The position numbers were made by a program, and so were the translations under genes. The notes under the pieces were generated by a model. It made no database searches and was not told the origin of the DNA. It saw only the letters and a list, made by a program, of their open reading frames with translations. DNA of 64,000 nt, taken from positions 47,941 through 111,940 of the forward strand of contig NZ_FQVJ01000010.1 of the NCBI RefSeq assembly GCF_900129125.1, written 5' to 3'. Source of the stretch: Acidocella aminolytica 101 = DSM 11237. Lineage in GTDB: Bacteria > Pseudomonadota > Alphaproteobacteria > Acetobacterales > Acetobacteraceae. Shown in pieces: positions 37,017-45,563 of this stretch (position 1 is the first letter of the stretch; every line of letters starts with the position of its first letter).

Positions 37017-37720
37017 TGCGTCGTTTTTTTGCGCCCCTGCTGGCGGTGGGGGTGTTGGCAAGCGGTGCGGCGCGGGCGGAGGACACGCTATCACCTCTGC
37101 ATTTTCAGTCCCAGGGCTGGTCCGGCACCATCGACAAAGCCGCCGCGCAACGTGGTTTTGCCGTGTATGAGGGTGTATGCGCGAGCTGCCATAGCCTGCA
37201 TGGCCTGCATTACCGGGATTTGGAAGGGCTAGGGCTGACGCCAGCGCAGGTGGCGGGCATTGCCGCCAATGTGAGGCTGGCGAATGGGCAGCCCGCCACG
37301 CTGAATTCCCGGTTCAAGACGCCAGGGGCGATCAGTATGGGCGGGGCAACGCCGCCTGATCTTTCAAACATCGTGGCGCAGCGCCCTGGCGGAACCCGGT
37401 ATGTCTATGATTTTCTCACCGGCTTTGGACCTCCCCCGGCGGGTGTTTCTCTGTTGCCCGGGCACTTTTATAATGCCGTCTTTCCGGGCGGGCAGGTTTC
37501 CATGCCCGCCGTGCTGCGCGATAACGCAGTAACCTATGCCGATGGCGCCAAGGCCAGCACGGCACAGGAGGCGGCGGATGTGGCGGAGTTTCTAACATGG
37601 GCTTCAGACCCCAATCTTTCGGCACGGCATGCGGTGGGGCTGCGGGCGGTGCTGTTCTTCGCGTTCCTCACGATTGTAGCGCTGCTGGTCAAACGGCGGA
37701 TCTGGCGGGAGGAGGGCTGA
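37013..37720 (+). CDS. petC: Cytochrome c1 of the bc1-like complex
   Basis: Periplasmic c-type heme protein anchored at its C-terminus. Signal peptide with cut near ARA-ED; heme attachment CASCH at residues 56-60 after RGFAVYEGV; the PPDLS segment; axial Met164 in VSMPAVL; then LTWASDP and one anchor helix (AVLFFAFLTIVALL) ending KRRIW. All motifs of c1 are conserved, unlike its two partners. 235 residues, slightly compact. Overlaps petB by four bases and shares its last ~124 bases with the next gene's longest frame. Confidence 0.9.
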   Translation: MMRRFFAPLLAVGVLASGAARAEDTLSPLHFQSQGWSGTIDKAAAQRGFAVYEGVCASCHSLHGLHYRDLEGLGLTPAQVAGIAANVRLANGQPATLNSRFKTPGAISMGGATPPDLSNIVAQRPGGTRYVYDFLTGFGPPPAGVSLLPGHFYNAVFPGGQVSMPAVLRDNAVTYADGAKASTAQEAADVAEFLTWASDPNLSARHAVGLRAVLFFAFLTIVALLVKRRIWREEG

Positions 37721-38286
37721 ACGGCGTTGCGGCAGAGGCGCGGGCGTGCCGCCTGTGCCACGAGGCATTGCCGTTGGGCGCGCGACCGGTGTTCCGCGTG
37801 TCCCGCACCGCGCGGCTGTTGGTGATCTCTCAGGCGCCGGGGACGAAGGTGCATGCGAGCGGTCTGCCGTTTGACGATGCTTCCGGCGACCGGCTGCGGG
37901 GCTGGATGGGAATTGGCCGCGAGATTTTTTACGATGAGGCGAAGCTCGCCTTCATGCCGATGGGTTTTTGCTATCCAGGCCGCTTACCCAATGGCGGGGA
38001 CGCGCCGCCGCGGCCGGAATGCGCGCCGCTCTGGCATGAGAAATTGCTGGTGGGGATGGAACGGTTGGAACTGATTCTCCTTGTGGGCGGTTACGCGCAG
38101 CGGCGGTATCTGGGCAAGGGCAGCATGACGGAAAATGTCCGGGTGCAGATGCCAGGCGGGCGGTTTTTGGCCTTACCACATCCGTCCTGGCGGACAAGCG
38201 GATGGGAGCGGAAAAACTCTTGGTTTGGAGAAGAGATTTTGCCGCGATTGCGGGCGGAGGTGGCGCGGTTGACGCAAGCCGGATGA
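37597..38286 (+). CDS. Uracil-DNA glycosylase superfamily protein
   Basis: Small member of the UDG superfamily (LLVISQAPGTKVHASGLPFDD resembles the water-activating loop of family 4-like enzymes; LPHPSWR the C-terminal loop; CYPGR is also typical). Whether it removes uracil is untested. Family similarity begins near ACRLCHEALPLGARP, at ~37745, while the only ATG, with a GGAG upstream, lies inside petC. A CTG at 37717 just after GGAGGAGGG and downstream TTG/GTG codons are alternatives. Cotranscribed with petABC by position, probably by chance of overlap. Confidence 0.7.
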   Translation: MGFRPQSFGTACGGAAGGAVLRVPHDCSAAGQTADLAGGGLNGVAAEARACRLCHEALPLGARPVFRVSRTARLLVISQAPGTKVHASGLPFDDASGDRLRGWMGIGREIFYDEAKLAFMPMGFCYPGRLPNGGDAPPRPECAPLWHEKLLVGMERLELILLVGGYAQRRYLGKGSMTENVRVQMPGGRFLALPHPSWRTSGWERKNSWFGEEILPRLRAEVARLTQAG

Positions 38287-38311
38287 GGAGAAGCGGGGTA
38301 AGAGCCGGGTC

Positions 38312-39550
38312 ATGATTGCATCCGCGTGGTTTGGACTGAGCGTCTCACTTGGCATTGGGCTGCTGATTGGCCTTGAGCGCGAACGCTCCAAGGGAGGCGG
38401 AGCAGGGCGGCGCCCGGCGGGCATACGGACCTTTACGCTTGTGTCTTTGCTGGGGGCGGTTGCGGTGCATCTGGGCGGCCGGATATTTCTGGCACTTGTG
38501 ATGGTTGGCGTGATGGTGCTCACGGCTTTATCTTACTCCCGGGACCGGGGCGATGACCCGGGGCTTACAACTGAAATGGGCTTGCTGGTCACGCCGTTGC
38601 TGGGTGGTTTGGCGATGTCCGATGCGAGTCTGGCTGCCGGTCTTGGCGCGGCGGTTGCGGTTATTTTTGCCGTGAAGGAGGCGTTGCACAGCTTTGTCAC
38701 GCGCGTTCTGACCGCCGGGGAGGTAACGGACGGGCTGATTTTCGCGGTTGCGACGCTAATTGTTTGGCCGCAATTACCTGACCGTTATTTGGGGCCGTTT
38801 CAGGCGCTTAATCCGCATAGTCTCTGGTTTCTGGTGATCTTGATCATGGCTATCGGCGCGGGCGGCCATGCTGCGGCGCGAGGGCTGGGGGCACGCTTTG
38901 GTTTGCCGATTGCAGGGCTTGCTTCCGGATTTGTGTCCAGCACGGCGACGGTTGGCGCGATGGCGGGGCGGGCAAAACGCGCCTCCGCCAACCTGGATGC
39001 GGCCGTTGCGGGGGCGATGTTTTCGACCGTGGCGACTTTTGTGCAGATTGCGTTTTTGCTGACGGCGGTTTCGCGCCCCACGCTGCTGCTGCTGGCGCCC
39101 GCTTTGCTCGCGGGGGGCGGGTTCGCGGCGCTTTACGCGGGCGGGTTTGCGTTGCGGAAGGCGGGTGCCGGCGGGAAGGCTGAAATTGAGCCGGGGCGGG
39201 CTTTCAATATCGCGGGGGCGCTTGGGTTGGCCGCGATGATCGCTATGATGCTGGTGGGGGCGGCGGCTTTGAGAGACTGGTTGGGAGAAGCAGGAGTAAC
39301 GGTCGGTGCGGCTGTTGCGGGCTTTGCGGATGCGCATTCTCCGACGATCTCCATCGCGTCGCTGGTTGCTTCCGGCAAAATGGTTCCGGCGGCGGCTGTT
39401 ATGCCGATTCTTGTGGCGGTGACGAGTAATACCATGTCGAAATTGGTGGTGGCGGCGAGTATTGGCAGCCGTGCATTTGTGCTGCGTATTGTGCCGGGCA
39501 TTGTGGGGGCAACCGTAGCAGCGTGGCTGGCTGTTTCTATGACGGTTTAA
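38312..39550 (+). CDS. MgtC/SapB-DUF4010 membrane protein
   Basis: 412-residue integral membrane protein. The N-terminal part matches the MgtC/SapB fold (LGIGLLIGLERER, GIRTFTLVSLLGA); the C-terminal half is DUF4010 with several helices (FVSSTATVGAMAGRAK, DAHSPTISIASLVASG, NTMSKLVVAA). About 11-12 hydrophobic segments. MgtC proteins relate to magnesium stress and acid survival in some bacteria, but this longer family has no defined role. It starts 25 bases after the UDG-like gene, so cotranscription is possible. Confidence 0.8.
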   Translation: MIASAWFGLSVSLGIGLLIGLERERSKGGGAGRRPAGIRTFTLVSLLGAVAVHLGGRIFLALVMVGVMVLTALSYSRDRGDDPGLTTEMGLLVTPLLGGLAMSDASLAAGLGAAVAVIFAVKEALHSFVTRVLTAGEVTDGLIFAVATLIVWPQLPDRYLGPFQALNPHSLWFLVILIMAIGAGGHAAARGLGARFGLPIAGLASGFVSSTATVGAMAGRAKRASANLDAAVAGAMFSTVATFVQIAFLLTAVSRPTLLLLAPALLAGGGFAALYAGGFALRKAGAGGKAEIEPGRAFNIAGALGLAAMIAMMLVGAAALRDWLGEAGVTVGAAVAGFADAHSPTISIASLVASGKMVPAAAVMPILVAVTSNTMSKLVVAASIGSRAFVLRIVPGIVGATVAAWLAVSMTV

Positions 39551-39800
39551 GAAGTTATTTTGATTAGTGACATTAGCAGCAGTAGTTTGGAGTTTTGTTG
39601 CCGTTTGCGATTAAATTTAGTGAGCTAGCAGTCTTTGCGTCATGGCTACTTTAGGGGGCGTTGGGCATTTTGCTACTTTTGCTTTAATTTCCTCTTATGC
39701 CTGCTATAAAAGAAATTAACGCTATCGATATGGCCTCGCGGCAGTGCACAGACCGTACAACATATAAGCCCGATAGCAGAACAACGCAGGGAGATTTATT
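39551..39800. other. AT-rich upstream region of the carbonic anhydrase gene
   Basis: 250 bases with no convincing gene or tRNA. It presumably carries the promoter and leader of the carbonic anhydrase gene, which has GGGAGAT before its ATG. Confidence 0.3.
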
Positions 39801-40517
39801 ATGGCGGATTTCGTTTGCAGTTGTTGTGGTGGAAAAAGGCATGAAGTTGGTAGGCCCTCGCGGCGCGGTTTTATACGTACAGGCTTGATGACGGCGGGTG
39901 TTATTGGCGCGTCGGCTATGTTGTCCCGGAAAGCGATGGCGCAAACGGCTCTCGCCCCGGAAGCGTCGCTCGCTAAACTGATGGCGGGTAATAAGCGGTT
40001 TATGAAGGCCCAGCTGACGTCTTTCGATGAAGATTTGTCGGTTTTGAAGAAAAATACGGTGGCAAAACAAGAGCCGTTTGCCGCTGTGCTGTCCTGCGCG
40101 GATTCACGCGTGCCTCCGGAGATTATATTCGACCAGAGCATTGGCCACCTGTTTATCACCCGTGTGGCGGGCAATATCGCCACGTCTGAAGTGATTGCCA
40201 GCCTTGAATATGGTGCGGCTGTGCTGGGCACCAGCGTGATTTTGGTGCTGGGGCATAGCGGCTGCGGCGCGGTAAAGGCGGCAATGGCGGGCAAGGAAGT
40301 GCCAGGGCAGATCAGCGACCTTTATGCCCCGTTACGTCAGGCGGTTGATGAGGGCGATGGTAATTTCGAAGCGACAATCAAGGATAACGCTGAAATTCAG
40401 GCGCATATTCTGGCCACGGCGTCGCCGGTCCTCGCGGCGCTGATCAAGCAGAAGAAACTCAAAGTCGCGTCCGGCTATTATGCGTTGGATACGGGAGAGG
40501 TCACGTTGCTGAGCTGA
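39801..40517 (+). CDS. Tat-exported beta carbonic anhydrase
   Basis: Zinc enzyme that interconverts carbon dioxide and bicarbonate. The N-terminus has a short Cys-rich CSCCGG, then a Tat signal (SRRGFIRTG, hydrophobic GVIGASAML, cut near AMA-QT), so the mature enzyme should act in the periplasm. Zinc ligands: Cys99 with the Asp101-Arg pair (CADSRVPP), His152 and Cys155 (GHSGCGAV). 238 residues. Single-gene unit. Beta-type enzymes are mostly cytoplasmic, but exported forms are known in several proteobacteria. Confidence 0.88.
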   Translation: MADFVCSCCGGKRHEVGRPSRRGFIRTGLMTAGVIGASAMLSRKAMAQTALAPEASLAKLMAGNKRFMKAQLTSFDEDLSVLKKNTVAKQEPFAAVLSCADSRVPPEIIFDQSIGHLFITRVAGNIATSEVIASLEYGAAVLGTSVILVLGHSGCGAVKAAMAGKEVPGQISDLYAPLRQAVDEGDGNFEATIKDNAEIQAHILATASPVLAALIKQKKLKVASGYYALDTGEVTLLS

Positions 40518-40560
40518 ACCAGCCTAAAGCGTGGGAGGCTGCTACTTTGGCCTCACCGCC

Positions 40561-41244
40561 TCAAGATTGTTCGCGTAGCTCCGCCAGTGACTTCACCGCA
40601 TTGCCCTCGGCATCGAAATTCGCCTCATCCAGCCACGACAAAATCGCATCGCGCCGAGTGGGCCATTCAACGCCGAGAAGAGAGAACATGGCCGTGTCGC
40701 GTATGCGGCCTTTAACCACCATGTGTGCGCGCAACGTGCCTTCGTACGAAAAACCCAGACGGAGCGCGGCGCGTTTGGAGGGCTCGTTAAGGGCGTTACA
40801 CTTCCAGACGAGGCGGCGATAGCCAAGGTCATCCGCCGCGTGGCGCAGGAGCAAGAATATGGCTTCCGTCGCGGCGCGGGTGCGGCGGAGTTCGGGACCG
40901 AACCAGATGCTGCCGAGTTCAATGGCGGCGTTGTGCGGTTCGACATTCATCAGTGACAAGAACCCGCAGACGCGCCCCAGCGTGACCGGACGAACCGCCC
41001 AGAAGGCGGCCGAGGGGTCGGCGCAATGGGCGGCGATCAGTGCTTCCACCGCCGCCACGCTGGGCCAGGGGCCGAAGGACATATAAGTGAAGCTGTCCTC
41101 GGCAAATTGAGCGGCCTCGAACAACTCCCGCGCATGGCGGCGGGAGAGCGGTTCCAGTGCCACGCGGTTGCCCTGGAATTTCTGGCGGGAGGGTAACGGG
41201 CGCGGCCAGCTATCCACCTCGGGGCCGATGGGCAGGGACATCAT
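40561..41244 (-). CDS. GNAT N-acetyltransferase (RimJ/RimL type)
   Basis: 227-residue acetyl-CoA-dependent acetyltransferase. Seen: GNRVALEPLSRRHA at the start of the fold, AIELGSIWFGPELRRTRAATEAI for the acetyl-CoA-binding region, and LVWKCNALNEPSKRAALRLGFSYEGTLR, the typical RimJ/RimL-like end. Substrate unknown. Its ATG overlaps the hldE stop, so the two form an operon; a link to heptose or envelope metabolism is not supported by sequence. Confidence 0.82.
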   Translation of the reverse strand: MMSLPIGPEVDSWPRPLPSRQKFQGNRVALEPLSRRHARELFEAAQFAEDSFTYMSFGPWPSVAAVEALIAAHCADPSAAFWAVRPVTLGRVCGFLSLMNVEPHNAAIELGSIWFGPELRRTRAATEAIFLLLRHAADDLGYRRLVWKCNALNEPSKRAALRLGFSYEGTLRAHMVVKGRIRDTAMFSLLGVEWPTRRDAILSWLDEANFDAEGNAVKSLAELREQS

Positions 41245-42701
41245 CCGCGCAATCGGGCCAGCGTGGCGGTGGTGGAGTGGCCGGGCAGAAGGTCCGCCAG
41301 CGCCACGCTGCCGCCCCAGCCTTCAACCAGATCCGCGCCGACCACGGTCTCACGCGTGTAGTCGGCGCCTTTGATCAGCATATCTGGTCGGATGCGCTTG
41401 ATCAGCTCGATCGGCGTGTCTTCATCGAACACGCAAACTAGGTCGACGGAGGCCAGGGAGGCCAGCACGGCGGCGCGGGCGGCTTCGCCCTGGGCTGGGC
41501 GCGTGGGGCCTTTCAGCCGGGAGACCGAAGCGTCGGAATTGATGCCGACGATGAGTCGGTCGCACATGGCGCGGCATTGTTCCAGCAAATGCACGTGGCC
41601 AGGGTGCAGCAGGTCGAAACAGCCATTGGTGAAGCCGACCTTATAGCCGCGCAGGCGCCAGCGCTCGGCCATTTCAGCTGCGGCGGAGGCGGTGACGACT
41701 TTTTGCAGCGCTCCGGTGGCGGGGGCGATGTGGCTGAGAATGTCGGAAGGCCGTGCTACGGCGGTGCCGACCTTGCCCACCACGATGCCTGCCGCGATGT
41801 TGGCTAGGCGAGCGGCTTCCGGCAGCGGAACCTCGGCGGCAATGGCGGCGGCCAGAGCGGCGACCACGGTGTCTCCGGCGCCGGAGACGTCGAACACTTC
41901 CCGCGCTTCACCGGGGTAATGGCGGACCTCGGCGGAGGTGATCAGGCTCATCCCGTCCTCGGAGCGGGTGACCAGCACCGCGCCGAATTCGTGCTTCTCG
42001 CGCAGAGCCTGGGCGGCGGCGACGATCTGCGCCTCCGTGTCCACGGGCATGCCGGTGGCCTCGGCCAACTCCTTACGGTTGGGGGTGAGCACGTCGGCGC
42101 CGCGATAACGCTCATAATCCCGCCCTTTGGGGTCGACGATGAGGGGGCGACCCAGCTTCTTTGCGCCTTCGATCAGAGCCACGCACACCGGGGCGCTGAG
42201 CACACCTTTGCGATAATCGGACAGCACAGTGACGGAGGTGGCGGCCATGGCGTCCAGCGCGATGCGGATTAGGCGTTCGCTCAGCTTTTCGGGCAAGGCC
42301 AGCGTTTCCTCGCGGTCGGCGCGGATGAGGTGTTGGCCTTGCGCGATATAGCGGGTTTTCAGGGTGGTGGTGCGGCCGTTTTGCACCAGTAGCCAGGGCT
42401 CCACCCGCTCTTGCCCGCCGATGAGGCCGGTAAGGTCGGACCCGGCCTGGTCGTCTCCCACCACAGAGACGAAGGCGGCAGAGGTATCCAGCGCCGTGAG
42501 GTTACGCACTACATTGCCCGCCCCGCCGGGCATCGCCACCTCCCGAGTGACGGTGAGAATGGGCACCGGCGCCTCGGGGCTTACGCGATTGACTTCGCCA
42601 TAGACATAGCGGTCCAGCATTGCGTCGCCCACCACCAGCACGCTGGCGCGGGAGAGTTTCTTCACATAGGCGCCGAGGTCGGCAGAGGAATCATTGGCCA
42701 T
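41241..42701 (-). CDS. hldE: Bifunctional heptose 7-phosphate kinase / heptose 1-phosphate adenylyltransferase
   Basis: Makes ADP-heptose for the lipopolysaccharide core. N-terminal ribokinase-type kinase (~1-330; VVGDAMLDRYVYGEVNRVSPEAPVPI and the anion-hole DVSGAGDTVVAALA), C-terminal nucleotidyltransferase (~350-486; FTNGCFDLLHPGHV, the HIGH-like motif). Both active sites look intact. 486 residues, normal fusion length. Divergent from hslO; the GNAT gene follows in an overlapping arrangement. Confidence 0.95.
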   Translation of the reverse strand: MANDSSADLGAYVKKLSRASVLVVGDAMLDRYVYGEVNRVSPEAPVPILTVTREVAMPGGAGNVVRNLTALDTSAAFVSVVGDDQAGSDLTGLIGGQERVEPWLLVQNGRTTTLKTRYIAQGQHLIRADREETLALPEKLSERLIRIALDAMAATSVTVLSDYRKGVLSAPVCVALIEGAKKLGRPLIVDPKGRDYERYRGADVLTPNRKELAEATGMPVDTEAQIVAAAQALREKHEFGAVLVTRSEDGMSLITSAEVRHYPGEAREVFDVSGAGDTVVAALAAAIAAEVPLPEAARLANIAAGIVVGKVGTAVARPSDILSHIAPATGALQKVVTASAAAEMAERWRLRGYKVGFTNGCFDLLHPGHVHLLEQCRAMCDRLIVGINSDASVSRLKGPTRPAQGEAARAAVLASLASVDLVCVFDEDTPIELIKRIRPDMLIKGADYTRETVVGADLVEGWGGSVALADLLPGHSTTATLARLRG

Positions 42702-42768
42702 GGGAAACCGCTAACGCGCCCCCGGCCTTCTGGCAACGGCGCAAAAACATGCTTATTTGTCGTACATC

Positions 42769-43731
42769 ATGACAGAACTTCCGGCTTTTCTCGATTCCAC
42801 CCGGCCGCAAGTGCCGGACCTCTCCGTGCCGCGCGGCGTGACGCCGTTCTATCTGCCCGAGCGCCCGGTGCGCGGGCGGCTGGTGCGGCTGGGGCCTTTG
42901 GGCGCCACACTGCTTTCCCGCCATGAGTATCCGGCTCCGGTGCGCGTGCTGCTGGGGCAGGCGCTGGCGCTGGCGGCGGGGCTTTCCACGGCGTTGAAAT
43001 TCAAAGGCTCTTTTTCCATCCAGATCCGTGGTGACGGCCCGGTGCCGATGCTGGTGGTGGATTGCACCGAGGCCGGCGCCCTGCGCGGCTATGTGCGCGT
43101 GAGCGAAGATGCTGACATTCCCGAGGCGGCCACGGCACGCCAGCTTTTGGGTAAAGGCTATATCGCCTTCACGGTGGACCAGGGGCTGGACCGCGACCCG
43201 AGCCAGGGTATTGTGGCGATTGAGGGCGAAAGCCTAGCGGATATGACGGAATATTACTTCGCCACCTCTGAACAGCTGTCCGCGCGCGTTTTTTTGGCGG
43301 CGGGAGAGACGGAGGCGGGATGGCGGGCCTCTGCCCTGGTGATGGAGCGCGTGGCGGGCGCTGGCGGCGTGGGGCCGGAAATTTCGGAGGATGAACAGGC
43401 GGAAGCATGGCGCACCGCAAGTATTCTGGCCGAGACGGTGACGGCGGAAGAGTTGCTGGATGACGTGCTCTCCCCCGAGCGGCTGCTCTACCGGCTGTTC
43501 CATGGCGAGGGGGTGGCGGTTTCCAAGCCGCGCACGCTTAGTTTCGGCTGCCGCTGCTCGCGCCAGCGCCTGGGCGGCATCCTCGAAGGGTTCAACCAGG
43601 AGGATCTGGACCACATGGCCGTGGAAGGGCAGATCGTGATGACCTGCGAATTTTGTAATTTCGATTTCCGCTTTGCGCGCAATGATGTCGCCGGGCGGCC
43701 AAACCCGACTGAAGCTGGAGCGAGTGAATGA
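42769..43731 (+). CDS. hslO: Hsp33 redox-regulated chaperone
   Basis: Holdase that protects unfolding proteins during oxidative and heat stress. The N-terminal domain is followed by a C-terminal zinc switch: CRC and then, ~31 residues on, CEFC, the CxC/CxxC pair that releases zinc and forms disulfides when oxidised. 320 residues. ATG of MTELPAF chosen over the in-frame TTG four codons upstream. Its stop overlaps the start of the following lipoprotein gene (ATGA). Confidence 0.94.
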   Translation: MTELPAFLDSTRPQVPDLSVPRGVTPFYLPERPVRGRLVRLGPLGATLLSRHEYPAPVRVLLGQALALAAGLSTALKFKGSFSIQIRGDGPVPMLVVDCTEAGALRGYVRVSEDADIPEAATARQLLGKGYIAFTVDQGLDRDPSQGIVAIEGESLADMTEYYFATSEQLSARVFLAAGETEAGWRASALVMERVAGAGGVGPEISEDEQAEAWRTASILAETVTAEELLDDVLSPERLLYRLFHGEGVAVSKPRTLSFGCRCSRQRLGGILEGFNQEDLDHMAVEGQIVMTCEFCNFDFRFARNDVAGRPNPTEAGASE

Positions 43732-44483
43732 AACGACTTGTTTTTGCGCTGCCCTTGTTGATGCTGGCCTCTTGCGGCTCAACCCCGCCCGCGCCCAGCT
43801 TTCGACCACTGGATTATTCGTATTTGCCGCCGATCCTGCTGAAAGTGTCGCAGGTCAATGTGGTGAACGCCTACACGCCGACGCCATCCCAGGCGCAGAC
43901 TGCGGCAATGGACCCCGCTCCGCCTGCCGATACGCTGATTGCGATGCTCAAACAGCGTTTGCAGCCTGCGGGCCAGCCCGGCACGGCGACGGTGACGGTG
44001 CAGAATGTATATGTGGATGACGTGAACGGCACCCTGACCGGGGCGATGACGGTGGACCTGAATCTGGCCAGCGCCAACGGGCATTCCACCGGTTTTACCG
44101 AGGCCAGCGTCAGCGCCAGCCAGACCGCACCGGATTCCGGCCATGCCGATGATATGCGGGCCGCGCTTTACGGCCTGACCAAGCGGTTGATGACACAGAT
44201 GAATGTGCAGCTGCAATATGAGATCCAGAAGAACATGCCGAACTGGGTCTCCTGGACCAATAGCGGGGCCAGTGCCGCTTCGGCCTCCGAGGCGGCTGGG
44301 GATGGAGGCGGTGCCATTCAGGCAGCGCCACTGACTGCCCCTCCTGGCGTGGCGACGGTGTCCGGTGCTAAGAGCAGCGGCACCAGCGCGGCAACCGCCG
44401 CGTCCGGGCAGACCAACAATAACAAGGCCGTGCCCACTTACCTGCCCGGAGCAGGCCCGGCCGCTCTAGGAAGCGCTCAATAA
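43728..44483 (+). CDS. Putative lipoprotein of unknown function
   Basis: 251 residues. Signal with a lipobox (LMLASC) at residue 16, so probably a lipid-anchored periplasmic protein. A folded part follows (residues ~30-180: VSQVNVVNAY, LQPAGQPGTATVTVQNVYVDDVNGTLTGAMTVDLNL), then a low-complexity Ala/Gly/Ser/Thr tail. No family recognised with certainty; the middle resembles periplasmic proteins named for envelope assembly in Acetobacteraceae only loosely. Sits between hslO and the cupin gene with overlapping start and stop codons (ATGA, TAATG). Confidence 0.65.
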   Translation: MKRLVFALPLLMLASCGSTPPAPSFRPLDYSYLPPILLKVSQVNVVNAYTPTPSQAQTAAMDPAPPADTLIAMLKQRLQPAGQPGTATVTVQNVYVDDVNGTLTGAMTVDLNLASANGHSTGFTEASVSASQTAPDSGHADDMRAALYGLTKRLMTQMNVQLQYEIQKNMPNWVSWTNSGASAASASEAAGDGGGAIQAAPLTAPPGVATVSGAKSSGTSAATAASGQTNNNKAVPTYLPGAGPAALGSAQ

Positions 44484-44827
44484 TGACCAAGCTTGCTTTG
44501 CTGCCGCGAGCCGGTATCGCCGAATGGGAAAAGATACCAGCGGAAAAAGTGCTCGAAGGCGAGCCCATGGCGCGGACCTTCGTGCTGTATGAAAACACCG
44601 CCAGGAAGCTGGCCGCCGGTGAATGGGAGGCGAGTCCTGGCAAGTGGCGCATCGCTTATAGCGAGTGGGAATATATGGAGATCATCTCCGGCGCTTGCGT
44701 GGTGGAAGGTGATGATGGCCGCCGGATTGAGGCAGGACCTGGGGATAAGTTCGTGATTGAACCCGGGTTTACAGGCACATGGGAGGTGCGCGCCCACATG
44801 CGCAAGAGCTGGGTGATCCACGAATAG
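44483..44827 (+). CDS. Cupin-domain protein (EutQ-like/DUF861)
   Basis: 114-residue single-domain small-barrel protein: GEWEASPGKWRIAYSEWEYMEIISGACVVEGDDGRR followed by GPGDKFVIEPGFTGTWEV. No metal-binding HxH motif of the classic type, so catalysis is uncertain. The start overlaps the stop of the lipoprotein gene by one base. Function unknown. Confidence 0.75.
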   Translation: MTKLALLPRAGIAEWEKIPAEKVLEGEPMARTFVLYENTARKLAAGEWEASPGKWRIAYSEWEYMEIISGACVVEGDDGRRIEAGPGDKFVIEPGFTGTWEVRAHMRKSWVIHE

Positions 44828-44912
44828 GAGCCCTTCAGCTTAATGCTTGACGCGGCGCGCTGGCCGGTTTAGAGGGCGCGCTCCATTACACACCAATTTT
44901 TGTTCGGATAAC

Positions 44913-45179
44913 ATGGCCAATATCGCATCTGCCCAGAAACGCATCCGCCAGACGCTGAAGCGCACGGCGCGCAATAAGGCGCGTAAGTCTCGTGTGCATA
45001 GCTTCATCCGTAAGGTGGAAGAAGCTGTGGCTGCTGGTGACAAAGCTGCCGCCCAGGCTGCTTTCATCGCCGCTCAGCCGGAGCTGCAGCGTGCTGCTGG
45101 CAAGGGCGTGCTGAAGGCGAACGCGGTTGCGCGGAAGCTTTCTCGTCTTTCTGCCAGCGTGAAGGCTGTTGCTGCCTGA
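44913..45179 (+). CDS. rpsT: 30S ribosomal protein S20
   Basis: Small ribosomal protein that binds 16S r[41 protein letters not shown] is the family N-terminus. The ATG was chosen by this; upstream in-frame codons lack similarity. 88 residues. Followed by an intrinsic terminator and ~290 bases before dnaA, the arrangement seen in many alphaproteobacteria. Confidence 0.97.
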   Translation: MANIASAQKRIRQTLKRTARNKARKSRVHSFIRKVEEAVAAGDKAAAQAAFIAAQPELQRAAGKGVLKANAVARKLSRLSASVKAVAA

Positions 45180-45233
45180 TTAAGGAGTGATGCGGAGGTT
45201 TAGCCTCTGTATCAAAAACTGTACATTTTCTCA

Positions 45234-45275
45234 GCCGCCGTCATCTTGTTGTAATGGCAAGATGCGGCGGTTTTC
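45234..45275 (+). terminator. Intrinsic terminator of rpsT
   Basis: CCGCCG-T-CATCTTG pairs with CAAGATG-CGGCGG (one bulged T) around a nine-base loop, followed by TTTTC. Isolates rpsT from dnaA. Confidence 0.8.
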
Positions 45276-45563
45276 TGTGTCTGGGTTTGAGACGATTTGG
45301 GTAACTCCATAAAGAATCGGGCGCAAGAAAGTTTTTTCTTTGTAACTCGTTGTTTTTTATGTTTTTTTCTGGATTGTCAGAGGTTTGTTCGCGATGGCAG
45401 AGATTTTGCCCGCTTGCTTCGGCCGGGTGTTTGGACCTAAACTCAAGCCCTCATATTGACCGTTCTGGGCTGTCTCATTTCTGGGAAAGTAGAGCTTTCT
45501 TAAAAGCGCTGCTTTGCGGAAGGGTGGTTTGCGGCGGTTTTACGCGGGATCAGGTGAGGCAGA
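45276..45563. other. Region upstream of dnaA
   Basis: 288 bases containing T-rich tracts (GTTTTTTCTTTG, TTGTTTTTTATG) and presumably the dnaA promoter. No DnaA-box-like TTATCCACA motif was seen, so there is no support for an origin here. Confidence 0.4.

Noticed and set aside
45180..45563. Replication origin beside dnaA
   Set aside because: No DnaA-box-like motifs or AT-rich repeated 13-mers were visible; in many alphaproteobacteria the origin is elsewhere.
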